From NCBI RefSeq assembly GCF_030252165.1, contig NZ_CP126969.1:1922001-1986000 (forward strand): a stretch of DNA of 64,000 nt. The letters are read 5' to 3'. Positions 27,874-36,375 of the stretch are shown piece after piece. Under the pieces are notes generated by a model. It saw nothing but the letters and a program-made list of their open reading frames with translations, did no database searches and was not told the origin of the DNA. This DNA comes from Corynebacterium breve (GTDB taxonomy: Bacteria; Actinomycetota; Actinomycetes; Mycobacteriales; Mycobacteriaceae). Position 1 is the first letter of the stretch. The number at the start of each line of letters is the position of its first letter. The translations under genes were made by a program, and so were the position numbers.

Positions 27874-27967
27874 TTTTAGATCCTTACTTCTTAGGGCCAT
27901 TTCAGGTAATACAATACATTGATGCGTGGGTACTCGACCCTGGCAAAAAGATACTAGTCTGCTTGAT

Positions 27968-29506
27968 GTGTCTAACCAGTTGTCCAACGCAGTAGAAAAG
28001 TTGTGGGGAAAGATCCGTGGATCAGGCCGATTGGCCACCATCGATGCCGCAACATCGTCTCCACCGCCATCGCCACTTGCGCCTGTTGATCTGACCGACC
28101 CGGCGCAGGTCGCAGCCGTGATGAATATCGCTGCGCGGATTGGCGATATCTTGCTCGCCTCGGGCACCTCCAACGCCGATACGAGGGCGCAGATTCATAC
28201 GGTGACCTCGTCGTATGGTTTGCACTATTGCCACATCGACATCACGATGAACACCATCAATATGCATACCTCGATCGGTACGACACAGAAGACACCTGTG
28301 AGCGTGCTTCGCGTTGTAAAGACTCTGGGCCTCGACTTTTCCAAATTGTCCGAGGTAGACCGCTTGATCCGCTCGATTCGTTCCGGTGCGACGCGACCAG
28401 AACACGCGGAAAAGATTTTGAATGAGATTTATCTCTCACCACCGCCCTATGGTCGCCTCATGAGCTACCTCGGATGGGGCCTTTTGGGTGGTGCCGTGGC
28501 AATCCTTTTTGGTGGCGACCTCTGGATGGCACTCCTCGGCGCGATCACCGGCATGCTGATCATGATCATCAACGATTGGTTTGGCCACCACGACCTCCCC
28601 TACTTCTTCCAATGCGTCCTAGGCGGGCTTCTTGCCACTGTGCCCGCCGCGATCACCTACAGAATCGCTGGCAGTATCGGCTTTTCATTCTCCCCGAGTC
28701 TGGTCATCGCATCCGGCATCGTGGTCCTGCTCGCCGGCCTGACCCTGGTGCAATCGTTGCAGGACGGAATGACGGGTGCGCCTGTGACCGCCTCGGCGCG
28801 CTTCTTCCAAACCATGTTGCATACCGGTGGCATCGTCGCCGGTGTAGCCACGGGCATTCAGCTGGGCGACGTAATTGGCTTTGGGCTTCCTCCCTTGGAA
28901 ACTCTCGCCCCTGTGCCTACGTTCTCGTCGGCAGTTGCTCGTATTGTTGCGGGCACACTAGCGACGATTGGTTTCGCCATCGCCAGCTATGCCGAGTGGG
29001 GCGCAGTTTGGGTCTCTGGCGCCACAGCAGTGATAGGTTCCGTGGCCTTTTACCTGATGTTGCTTCCGATGGGCGCGAGTTCAGTACTTGCCAGCGCGGT
29101 GTGCGCGACCATGATCGGCCTCGGCGGTGGTCTGCTTGCTCGTCGGTTCTTGATTCCACCGCTGATTACCGCCGTTGCTGGCGTAACCCCTCTTCTTCCG
29201 GGCCTGACCGTCTACCGCGGCATGTACGCGGTATTGAACGATCAGATGGTCGTGGGCCTGACCAACCTGGGCATCGCGGTCGCCACTGCGTTGGCGCTCG
29301 CAGCGGGCGTGACGTTGGGAGAATGGATTGCTCGTCGCATCCGTCGACCTCAGGTGATCAAACCGTACACCGCGTTTCTTCACGCAGGTCGCATCACCTT
29401 CCAGCAGATCCGACGCGCCGAGCGAGCAGCCCGCACCCAACGTGCGCAACTTGCTCAGCGGTCCGGCCAAAAGGGGAGGCGAGGACAAAAACCTCGACCG
29501 CATTAG
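27968..29506 (+). CDS. thrE: Threonine/serine exporter ThrE
   Basis: About 512 residues. The N-terminal cytoplasmic part (DLTDPAQVAAVMNIAARIGD, GTSNADTRAQIHTVTS) resembles the amidase-like domain of ThrE. About ten membrane helices follow, with GIVVLLAGLTLVQSLQDG and LLARRFLIPPLI. It exports Thr and Ser by proton antiport. The GTG at 27968 is chosen with low certainty: a GTG at 27926 is also in frame, and a TACAAT at 27910-27915 would make that one nearly leaderless. The C-terminus is basic. Divergent from ddh. Confidence 0.94.
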   Translation: MSNQLSNAVEKLWGKIRGSGRLATIDAATSSPPPSPLAPVDLTDPAQVAAVMNIAARIGDILLASGTSNADTRAQIHTVTSSYGLHYCHIDITMNTINMHTSIGTTQKTPVSVLRVVKTLGLDFSKLSEVDRLIRSIRSGATRPEHAEKILNEIYLSPPPYGRLMSYLGWGLLGGAVAILFGGDLWMALLGAITGMLIMIINDWFGHHDLPYFFQCVLGGLLATVPAAITYRIAGSIGFSFSPSLVIASGIVVLLAGLTLVQSLQDGMTGAPVTASARFFQTMLHTGGIVAGVATGIQLGDVIGFGLPPLETLAPVPTFSSAVARIVAGTLATIGFAIASYAEWGAVWVSGATAVIGSVAFYLMLLPMGASSVLASAVCATMIGLGGGLLARRFLIPPLITAVAGVTPLLPGLTVYRGMYAVLNDQMVVGLTNLGIAVATALALAAGVTLGEWIARRIRRPQVIKPYTAFLHAGRITFQQIRRAERAARTQRAQLAQRSGQKGRRGQKPRPH

Positions 29507-29568
29507 CGTAGAATGTGCGTACCTAGGTTTATTTTCAATCGCCCCTGGCGTCATTTCAGGAGGAATAC

Positions 29569-29952
29569 GTGCCACCAAAGATCAACGACAGCCGCCCGTC
29601 TGCTGAAGAAATCCACGAGCTAGAGGAACAAACCGCAGAAGGCGCGCGCCGCATCGTGGCTACTTACGCAGAGGACCTGCTGGACGGTGTCACTTTGATG
29701 TCCATGCTGGGTGTAGAGCCAACCGGTCTGGTGTACAAGAAGTTCGCAGAAGAGCTCGCCCCTGAAGAAGCCGAACCTGCAGCAAAAAAGGCTACCAAGA
29801 AGGCGACGAAGAAAAAGGCCACCAAGAAGAAGGCTACAAAGAAGAAGTCGACTAAGAAGACCACCAAGAAGACAACGAAGAAAACTACGAAAAAGACCAC
29901 CAGGAAGGCTACAAAGAAAGCCACTAAGAAGTCCACCGGCTCGGCTGAGTAG
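29569..29952 (+). CDS. Small protein with lysine/threonine-rich histone H1-like tail
   Basis: 127 residues, GTG start with an excellent AGGAGGA six bases upstream. Residues 1-65 form a mostly acidic helical head (SAEEIHELEEQTAEGARRIV, DLLDGVTLMSMLGV). From ~residue 70 to the end there is almost only Lys, Thr and Ala in KKAT/KKTT units, as in the tails of bacterial H1-like and HupB-type proteins. DNA or RNA binding by the tail is likely; a role in nucleoid organisation is inference. The stop region is triplicated (9-bp unit). It lies just upstream of otsA and may share its transcript. Confidence 0.85.
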   Translation: MPPKINDSRPSAEEIHELEEQTAEGARRIVATYAEDLLDGVTLMSMLGVEPTGLVYKKFAEELAPEEAEPAAKKATKKATKKKATKKKATKKKSTKKTTKKTTKKTTKKTTRKATKKATKKSTGSAE

Positions 29953-29971
29953 ACTGAGTAGACTGAGTAGA
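29945..29971. repeat. Three exact 9-bp tandem copies containing the stop codon
   Basis: CTGAGTAGA occurs three times. The stop TAG of the lysine-rich gene is in the first copy, and two more in-frame TAGs follow. The last copy ends two bases before the otsA ATG, in the place where its ribosome-binding site would be. Confidence 0.97.
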
Positions 29972-29972
29972 C

Positions 29973-31307
29973 ATGGTCGGCGACAACTCGTTCGTGGTGG
30001 TAGCGAACCGGCTGCCAGTAGATTTAGTTTATGGCCAGTGGGTCCCTTCCCCGGGCGGACTTGTCGCAGCTTTAGAACCGGTCCTGCAAGCACACCACGG
30101 CTGCTGGGTGGGATGGCCTGGCGTAGTTGATGCCGCGATGGAACCATTCCATGACCGCAACGTGTTGCTCCATCCCGTCCCCCTCGATCAACAGGACTAT
30201 GAACAGTTCTACGAGGGGTTTTCCAATGCCACCCTGTGGCCACTCTTCCACGATCTCATCGTGCCTCCGGTCTACGATCAATCGTGGTGGGAAACCTACC
30301 GCAGCGTCAACGAGAAGTTCGCTACTGAGGTCGCAGCCGTTGCTGCCGACAACGCCACGGTTTGGGTGCAGGACTACCAGCTCCTGCTGGTTCCCGGGCT
30401 GTTACGTGAGATGCGTCCCGACCTCACCATCGGGTTCTTCCTCCACATCCCGTTCCCCTCGCCGGACCTCTTCCGCCAATTGCCGTGGCGCGCGGAACTC
30501 ATAGCTGGGCTCCACGGCGCCGATTTGGTCGGCTTCCAGCGCTCCCGCGACGAGGAGAATTTCCGCGCCATCGTGGACGCTGACATCACCACCGGAACTT
30601 TCCCCATCTCGATTGACCCGTCCACGTTTGGGCCTGTGGAGCAGGAGATCGTCGCTAAGCTGCGCGAACAATTAGGCAGCCCCCACACGGTGCTCTTGGG
30701 CGTCGATCGCCTCGATTACACCAAGGGCATTCTGCAACGCCTTACCGCGCTGGAGGAGCTTTACGACGAAGGCCAAGTCCACGACGTCACCTTCATCCAG
30801 ATTGCTACGCCGTCGAGGGAGCGCATCGACCACTATCAGCAGACACGTTCGGCGGTGGAGGAGGCTGTGGGGCGGATCAACGGGCGTTTCGGTGAGATTG
30901 GGCGTCCGGTGGTGCATTACTACCATCGCCAAATGCAGAAGGCGCAGCTGCGAAACTACTATGCTGCGGCGGACATCATGCTGGTCACCCCGTTTAAGGA
31001 TGGAATGAACCTGGTGGCCAAGGAGTATGTGGCGTGCCACCCAGAAGGCAACGGCGCACTAGTACTGTCGGAATTTGCGGGTGCTGCGGTCGAACTGCAC
31101 AAGGCACATTTGTGCAATCCTTTTGATACCGAGTCGATCAAGTCGGCGATCCTCGATGCGATTTCCGCGCAGGGCTCGGAAGCCGCTCGCACCACCATGC
31201 AGGAATTGAATCAACAGGTCAATGACTTTACGGTGGCTCGCTGGGCGGAAACGTTCCTGAATGAGTTGAACGCAACGCGCTCCCGCGCTGGAAAGGAAAA
31301 CGCATAG
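29973..31307 (+). CDS. otsA: Trehalose-6-phosphate synthase OtsA
   Basis: 444 residues, somewhat shorter than the ~475-485 usual for the family but complete at both ends of the GT20 fold. Motifs are SFVVVANRLPVDL, VWVQDYQLLLVPGLLR, FFLHIPFPSPDLFR, LGVDRLDYTKGI and TPFKDGMNLVAKEYVACH. It joins UDP-glucose and glucose-6-phosphate. The ATG follows a tandem repeat and no clear ribosome-binding site is seen, so translation may be coupled to the upstream gene. It is followed without a gap by a lipoprotein gene and then otsB. Confidence 0.95.
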   Translation: MVGDNSFVVVANRLPVDLVYGQWVPSPGGLVAALEPVLQAHHGCWVGWPGVVDAAMEPFHDRNVLLHPVPLDQQDYEQFYEGFSNATLWPLFHDLIVPPVYDQSWWETYRSVNEKFATEVAAVAADNATVWVQDYQLLLVPGLLREMRPDLTIGFFLHIPFPSPDLFRQLPWRAELIAGLHGADLVGFQRSRDEENFRAIVDADITTGTFPISIDPSTFGPVEQEIVAKLREQLGSPHTVLLGVDRLDYTKGILQRLTALEELYDEGQVHDVTFIQIATPSRERIDHYQQTRSAVEEAVGRINGRFGEIGRPVVHYYHRQMQKAQLRNYYAAADIMLVTPFKDGMNLVAKEYVACHPEGNGALVLSEFAGAAVELHKAHLCNPFDTESIKSAILDAISAQGSEAARTTMQELNQQVNDFTVARWAETFLNELNATRSRAGKENA

Positions 31308-31781
31308 ATGCACAAGCTAGTTGTTGGCGCAGTTGCTGTGGCTCTGCTCGCCAGCGGTTGCTCCACTCCCCCACCTTCCGACGAGATGATCGGGCCCAAC
31401 TGGCAGATCGTGAGCTTGAATACGCAGCCGTCTTCCCCTGACGTGTTGCCCGCATCCGCGGCGGGTGCGGCGCACATTGTGTTTGGCCAGGCGACTATCT
31501 CCGGAAATACAGGGTGTGGTCCGTTGCAGGGCGCGGTGAGCTTTACCAAGGACGGCAAGGACACTCCCGCGCGCGAGGCGACCGAAATGACGATGAAAAA
31601 GATCGAGTTTCGCGAGCCGGGCGAATGTGAAGGTGGCCCGAAGTTTGTTCACGATTCGATGGAACGGTTCTTCGTTGTCGATGCGTCTTACGCCATCAAG
31701 CGCCTCAATGACACCGAGATCATCCTGACCAAGACATCGGACGCTGTGGATCAGCCATCGATGAGGTTGATGGCGCAGTGA
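31308..31781 (+). CDS. META/HslJ-like lipoprotein
   Basis: 157 residues. The signal peptide with lipobox LASGC (Cys ~19) indicates lipid anchoring. ATISGNTGCGPLQGAVSF is the META/HslJ signature (GN-x-G-C-x2-x2-G). The ATG directly follows the otsA stop (TAGATG), and its own stop overlaps the otsB GTG, so all three genes are one operon. Its job beside trehalose synthesis is unknown, but the position otsA-lipoprotein-otsB appears conserved in C. glutamicum from memory. Confidence 0.85.
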   Translation: MHKLVVGAVAVALLASGCSTPPPSDEMIGPNWQIVSLNTQPSSPDVLPASAAGAAHIVFGQATISGNTGCGPLQGAVSFTKDGKDTPAREATEMTMKKIEFREPGECEGGPKFVHDSMERFFVVDASYAIKRLNDTEIILTKTSDAVDQPSMRLMAQ

Positions 31782-32530
31782 ACTTGATCGCGTCCCTCGC
31801 ACAATCTGAACGCCTTTTGGTTGTCACCGATTTCGACGGCACCTTGGCCGAGCTCAACCCCGATCCCTACGCAGTACAAGCGCATCCCGGCGCGGTCGCC
31901 GCCCTGGAGCGCCTAGCCGGCATGCGCGACACCGAGGTCGTCGTCCTGTCCGGCAGGCACCTTGCAGGATTGCGTCGCGTGTGTCCGCTTGAGGCACCGG
32001 TGGTCCTCGTCGGCTCGCACGGCGCGGAACCATCGGATGGTGCAGTAGTGCTTTCCGACGACGACGCCGCCTTTCTCACCCACATCGAGGCCGAGCTGGA
32101 TGCCATCGTTTCCGGCCACTCCCCGGCGTACGTTGAGATTAAGCCCTACCAGCGGGTAATTCACGTTGCGCAGTTGGCGCAGAAAGATCCTGAGTTGGCT
32201 GCAGAATTGCTCGATCGTGCTGCTGCGTTGGACACGCAGGGCCACCCCGTCACACCGGGCAGTAATATCATCGAGTTTTCGGCGGTGGACGTGACCAAGG
32301 GATCATGGGTCAAGCTACGCAAAGTAGGCTTCGACGCCACCGTTTTCGCAGGTGACGATGTTACCGATGAATCTGTCTACCCAGTTCTCGGCACTCATGA
32401 TGTGGGAATCAAAGTGGGTTCCGCCAACACAGTTGCTGGTCACCGCGTCCCCGACGTTGGGGCAATGGCCACTTTCTACCAGGAACTTGCTCAGGCGAGG
32501 GCAGAGTTCCTGGGCGCTGCCACCGTCTGA
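31778..32530 (+). CDS. otsB: Trehalose-6-phosphate phosphatase OtsB
   Basis: 250 residues, HAD superfamily. Motif I is VVTDFDGTLAELNPDP, motif II VVLSGRH, and motif III/IV KGSWVKLRK with FAGDDVTDESVYP. It dephosphorylates the OtsA product to trehalose, an osmolyte and mycolic-acid carrier. The GTG start overlaps the preceding stop (GTGA). The last 40 bases overlap the convergent LacI-type gene. Confidence 0.94.
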   Translation: MNLIASLAQSERLLVVTDFDGTLAELNPDPYAVQAHPGAVAALERLAGMRDTEVVVLSGRHLAGLRRVCPLEAPVVLVGSHGAEPSDGAVVLSDDDAAFLTHIEAELDAIVSGHSPAYVEIKPYQRVIHVAQLAQKDPELAAELLDRAAALDTQGHPVTPGSNIIEFSAVDVTKGSWVKLRKVGFDATVFAGDDVTDESVYPVLGTHDVGIKVGSANTVAGHRVPDVGAMATFYQELAQARAEFLGAATV

Positions 32531-33597
32531 CCGGGAGTAAAGGTGGTCGGAATCACCACCCGCGGAGTGGGGTCGGCAGGCGCGTGATCGTTCACGTAGG
32601 CGTCGACCAGCTCTTCGAGGATCTTGCCCACCATCGCGCCCTTGCGGCGGTTCGGCTGGTTAACGGTGGTCAGTCCGCGCACGTGAGCGAGCTCCACTCC
32701 GTCAAAGCCCGTAACACTCAGTTGGCCGGGCACGTCGATTCCTTGGGCGGCACAGTAGTCCAACACGCCAAACGCCATGGAATCGGTGGTGCACAAAATC
32801 GCTGTCACCTCGGGGTGGCATTCCAGCATTTCGCGGGCCGCGTCGACAGCTGCAGCGTGATCGTTGAAGTGCCGTGAAATCACCGGAACCTCAGTGATTC
32901 CAGCGGCCTCGAAAGCTTCAATTGCGCCTTGGACACGGGCGCGTTGGACGTGGAGCTCTGCAGTTTCGATCTGCTCTGCGGTCACCGGGCCATCCATGCG
33001 CTCTTGATGAATACGCTTGGTAAGGATTCCAACACGGCGATGACCTGCGTCGATAAGCGCTTGGGCGGCGGGCTGGATCGCGACGCGGTCATCGATACCG
33101 ACATATGGAAGGTCGAAAATGTCATAGGGCTGATCGACAATCACGATGGGCAGCTGACGCGCACGGGCCGCCGCTAAGTGGCGATCGTCGGCGGCCACCG
33201 AGTAAACGACAAAACCATCCACCACTGCTTGCTGCACCGTCTGGGTCGAATCCTCGTCGTGCGGCCCAACGGGTACCAGCGTCATCGAGTTGCGCTTGCC
33301 AAATGAGCTCGCTGCCAGTCCGGCCAAGAACTCAATCGATGCTAAGTCTTCAAAGGCGAATGAGAGCTGCTCGGTCAGAAGCACCCCAAACGATCCGACG
33401 CGGCGTGTGCGAAGCGAGCGTGCCATCGGGTCCGGCCCGGAGTAGCCTCTGGCGGCTGCTGCAGCGAGGATCTTTTCGCGCAGCTCGGGCGAGAGCTGAT
33501 CCGGGTGATTATATGCGTTGGAAACCGTCGTACGCGAAATCCCCAGATCCGCAGCAATTGAGGCGAGAGTCCCTCGCTTGACAGGGCGTGGAGGCAT
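32491..33597 (-). CDS. LacI family transcriptional regulator
   Basis: 368 residues. The N-terminal HTH and hinge (~8-60) are TLASIAADLGISRTTVSNAY and PMARSLRTRR. A periplasmic-binding-protein-like effector domain follows (VDQPYDIFDLPYVGIDD, AILCTTDSMAFGVLDY, VTGFDGVELAHVRGLTTV). The effector is probably a sugar or nucleoside; targets are unknown, with otsAB and its own promoter possible. Its 3' end is antisense to the last 40 bases of otsB. It is divergent from the zinc operon. Confidence 0.92.
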   Translation of the reverse strand: MPPRPVKRGTLASIAADLGISRTTVSNAYNHPDQLSPELREKILAAAAARGYSGPDPMARSLRTRRVGSFGVLLTEQLSFAFEDLASIEFLAGLAASSFGKRNSMTLVPVGPHDEDSTQTVQQAVVDGFVVYSVAADDRHLAAARARQLPIVIVDQPYDIFDLPYVGIDDRVAIQPAAQALIDAGHRRVGILTKRIHQERMDGPVTAEQIETAELHVQRARVQGAIEAFEAAGITEVPVISRHFNDHAAAVDAAREMLECHPEVTAILCTTDSMAFGVLDYCAAQGIDVPGQLSVTGFDGVELAHVRGLTTVNQPNRRKGAMVGKILEELVDAYVNDHAPADPTPRVVIPTTFTPGQTVAAPRNSALA

Positions 33598-33669
33598 GCA
33601 TCCAATCTATCAGCGGGCGTGCTTGACGACGATTCCCTCACACCTGCGCATTTCCAATACATTTTCAAG

Positions 33670-33698
33670 TTGACAAACATTTTCATTAGGGGTTAATT
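33670..33698 (+). promoter_or_regulatory. Promoter of the zinc operon with Fur/Zur-type operator
   Basis: -35 TTGACA (33670-33675) and -10 TTAATT (33693-33698) are 17 bp apart, placing transcription start about at the znuA ATG (33706), i.e. leaderless. TGACAAACATTTTCA (33671-33685) is, on the other strand, TGAAAATGTTTGTCA, differing at two positions from the palindrome TGAAAATGATTTTCA expected for Fur-family proteins. It covers most of the -35 and the spacer, so binding would block transcription. Zur is the natural candidate. Confidence 0.65.
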
Positions 33699-33705
33699 GG
33701 TTGAT

Positions 33706-34671
33706 ATGAAATCGAGTCGGAAGTATTTTGTGCCAGTAGCCATTGGGACTCTCTTTTTCGCGTCCGCATGTTCCGGCGACGCGGGAACCACCACCGCATC
33801 GTCTGAATCTGACGGCCTTAATATCGTCACCTCCACCAGCATCTGGGGCGATGTCGCATCAGCAGTTGTCACCGATGAAAAGGCAACCGTCACACCGATC
33901 ATCACCGGCAACTCCATCGACCCGCACCACTTCGACCCCTCGGCGGCCGATCTAGCCAAGGCCACTGAAGCGGACATCGTGGTTGTAGGCGGCGGCGGGT
34001 ACGATGCCTGGCTGTACGACGTTGTTGACGAAGACAAGATCGTCAATGCTTTGCCACTTATCGCCCACGATCATGGGGATCATGAAGGCCACGATCACGG
34101 AGAAGAGGCCCACGACGAACACGAAGGCCACACTGACCACGAGGAGCACGACCACGGACCAATCGAGATGATCGAGGGCAATGAGCACATCTGGTACGAC
34201 ACCGACGCTGTCGAGTACGTGGCCGAAGAAATCGAAGCTGCTGCCACGGCCAACACTCCTGGTATCGAAGCGGACGCGCAGCCAGTCCTGGATCGAATGA
34301 AAGAAATGGACCAGCTGATCGAGGAACTGCCAGCGGCGAAAATTGTCCAGTCCGAATCGGTTGGCGACTACATCATCGATGACTCCAACATGGAAGACAT
34401 CACCCCTGAGTCCTACCGCAAGGCCATTCTCACTGAGACCGAGCCTGCAGCCTCCGATCTTGCAGCGTTCCTCGACGTACTCAAGGGCAACGAGGTCGAC
34501 GTGCTGCTGTTCAACCCGCAAACTGCTACCGATACCGCGGAGCGCATAAAGAAAGCAGCCGAGGAAAACGATGTCACCATCGTCGAGATCAACGAGACCC
34601 CCGAGGAAGGAACCAACTTCCTTGAGTACTTTGAGCAGCGCGTGCAAGCACTCTCCGACGCTGTAAAGTAA
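33706..34671 (+). CDS. znuA: Zinc ABC transporter substrate-binding lipoprotein ZnuA-like
   Basis: 321 residues from the ATG at 33706 (MKSSRKYFVPVAIG), with lipobox FASAC. It is a cluster A-I metal-binding protein: SIDPHHFDPSAADLAKA and VVGGGGYDAWL give metal-site residues, and the central loop (~115-150) is extremely rich in His, Asp and Glu, as is typical for zinc-scavenging members. Manganese is less likely given the histidine loop. It is followed by znuC and znuB and preceded by a Zur-like operator. Confidence 0.92.
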   Translation: MKSSRKYFVPVAIGTLFFASACSGDAGTTTASSESDGLNIVTSTSIWGDVASAVVTDEKATVTPIITGNSIDPHHFDPSAADLAKATEADIVVVGGGGYDAWLYDVVDEDKIVNALPLIAHDHGDHEGHDHGEEAHDEHEGHTDHEEHDHGPIEMIEGNEHIWYDTDAVEYVAEEIEAAATANTPGIEADAQPVLDRMKEMDQLIEELPAAKIVQSESVGDYIIDDSNMEDITPESYRKAILTETEPAASDLAAFLDVLKGNEVDVLLFNPQTATDTAERIKKAAEENDVTIVEINETPEEGTNFLEYFEQRVQALSDAVK

Positions 34672-34688
34672 AGAGCACACCAACCTGG

Positions 34689-34715
34689 AAGCCTCTGGAA
34701 TTCTCCCAGGGGCTT
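34689..34715 (+). terminator. Hairpin between znuA and znuC, probable attenuator
   Basis: AAGCCTCTGG and CCAGGGGCTT pair over 10 bp (one G-U) around a 7-base loop and are followed by a moderately T-rich stretch. It may partly terminate transcription so that the substrate-binding protein is made in excess over the permease, or protect the 3' end of the znuA message. Confidence 0.6.
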
Positions 34716-34744
34716 TCAGTATTTCTTCGTAAAGGATTTCTCAC

Positions 34745-35446
34745 ATGCTCGTGCGTTTCAACGACGCCGCGATCGACCCGTTGTGGTCGGGGCTGAACCT
34801 CCAGGTCGAACCTGGCGAGTTCATCGCGGTGTTGGGCCCCAATGGCGTGGGCAAATCCACACTGTTGCACGCGATTCTGGGAACTCGCCAGCTCACCAGC
34901 GGTTCCGTAGACGTCAACGCCCGGTTGGGCTTTATCCCGCAGCAGCAGATGTTCCCCAAAGACTTGCCGATCCGGGCGCGCGACCTAGTCTCATTGTCGT
35001 TGGCGCACGGCGTGGTGCGCGGGAGGCGACCGAAACGGGAGGTCGTCGACAAGCTTCTGGAGGCCGTAGGCGCCGAGGGAATCGCGGACCGGGCGGTGGG
35101 CACCCTGTCGGGTGGCCAGCAGCAGCTGGTCCGCCAGGCGCAGGCTTTTGCTAATGACCCTGAGCTCGTGCTTGCCGACGAACCACTGCTCTCCTTAGAT
35201 ATCGCGAAGCAACAAGAGGTGGTGGCGCGTCTTGATCAGCGTCGTCGCGATCACAAGTGCGCCGTGTTGTTTGTCACCCACGGGATCAATCCGATTCTTC
35301 GGGTCACTGACCGTGTGCTGTATCTTGCCCCCAATGGGCACACGGTAGGCCCTGTCGACGAGGTCATGCGCTCCGAGGTACTTTCAGAGCTGTACAACAC
35401 CCGCGTCGATGTAGTCGAGGTTGACGGCCGAATGGTGGTGATCTAG
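34745..35446 (+). CDS. znuC: Zinc ABC transporter ATP-binding protein ZnuC-like
   Basis: 233 residues. Walker A is GPNGVGKST, the signature is GTLSGGQQQLVRQAQA, Walker B is LVLADEPLLSLD, and the switch His is in LFVTHGINP. It energises uptake with ZnuB. AAGGA lies about 8 bases before the ATG. Two GCTTNNCGACGA copies occur inside it, in opposite orientation. The Walker B region reads LLSLD where most members have SLD/GLD; nothing looks defective. Confidence 0.94.
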   Translation: MLVRFNDAAIDPLWSGLNLQVEPGEFIAVLGPNGVGKSTLLHAILGTRQLTSGSVDVNARLGFIPQQQMFPKDLPIRARDLVSLSLAHGVVRGRRPKREVVDKLLEAVGAEGIADRAVGTLSGGQQQLVRQAQAFANDPELVLADEPLLSLDIAKQQEVVARLDQRRRDHKCAVLFVTHGINPILRVTDRVLYLAPNGHTVGPVDEVMRSEVLSELYNTRVDVVEVDGRMVVI

Positions 35447-36361
35447 GTGCAGAAATTCATCGAAGACACCCAATACTTGCTCAGCGTCGACTTCGTACAG
35501 GTTTCTCTTGTGGCGACGGTCCTCTTGGGCATCCTGTCTGGCGTGATGTCGAGTGTGATCGTGCTGCGACAGATGTCGTTTTCTGTGCACGCGACCTCAG
35601 AGCTGGCACTCATGGGTGCTGCGGCAGCACTGCTTTTTGGGCTCAACATCGGCCTTGGTGCCGTGGCCGGAGCAGTCGTCGCAGCGATTGTCTTGGCGCT
35701 GCTGGGCATGAAGGGCCAGCAAGACTCCGCCGTGGGCGTGGTCATGAGCTTCGGCATGGGGCTGTCTGTGCTGTTCTTGCACCTTTACCCCGGTAACTCG
35801 TCTACTGCGATGAGTCTGCTCATGGGCCAGATCGTCGGTGTATCACGCGATTCGTTGAACTTGTTGGCCGTCACCACAGTGTTCGTGGTCGCAGCGGTGA
35901 TCATCTTCTGGCGCCCGCTCCTGTTCGCTTCTGCCGACCCAGTGATGGCGCGGGCGGCTGGCGTTCCCGTCGGTGCCATCACGGTGTTCTTCGCCGTCCT
36001 GGTTGGCCTAGCCTCGGCACAATCCGTGCAGATCGTCGGTGCGCTGCTGGTCATGGCGCTGTTGATTACTCCCGGCGCGGCTGCGGTGCAGATTACATCG
36101 AGTCCAGTTCGTGCGGTGTTGTGGTCAACGCTATTCGCCTTCGTGTCGTCGGTAGGCGGACTGATCCTCTCGTTGGCACCAGGAGTGCCCGTCAGTGTGT
36201 TTGTAGCCACGATTTCCTTCGTGATCTACCTCGTCTGTCGCATTATCGGAAGCGTGCGCAAGCGCGGTGCCAGCCGCGATGAAGCCGCCTACACCAAACG
36301 CGTCCACACCCACGACGAAGGCCGCCACCCCCACCCCGGTGAAGAACGTAAGGTGCGTTAG
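35447..36361 (+). CDS. znuB: Zinc ABC transporter permease ZnuB-like
   Basis: 304 residues, GTG start directly after the znuC stop. Eight or nine hydrophobic helices follow the cluster A-I permease pattern (HATSELALMGAAAALLFG, QSVQIVGALLVMALLITPGA). A cytosolic C-terminal tail has several histidines (HTHDEGRHPHP), possibly a metal-sensing or buffering tail. It is the last gene of the znuACB operon; the esterase gene follows after 14 bp and could be read through. Confidence 0.93.
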   Translation: MQKFIEDTQYLLSVDFVQVSLVATVLLGILSGVMSSVIVLRQMSFSVHATSELALMGAAAALLFGLNIGLGAVAGAVVAAIVLALLGMKGQQDSAVGVVMSFGMGLSVLFLHLYPGNSSTAMSLLMGQIVGVSRDSLNLLAVTTVFVVAAVIIFWRPLLFASADPVMARAAGVPVGAITVFFAVLVGLASAQSVQIVGALLVMALLITPGAAAVQITSSPVRAVLWSTLFAFVSSVGGLILSLAPGVPVSVFVATISFVIYLVCRIIGSVRKRGASRDEAAYTKRVHTHDEGRHPHPGEERKVR

Positions 36362-36375
36362 CTAGTATCGGTCGC

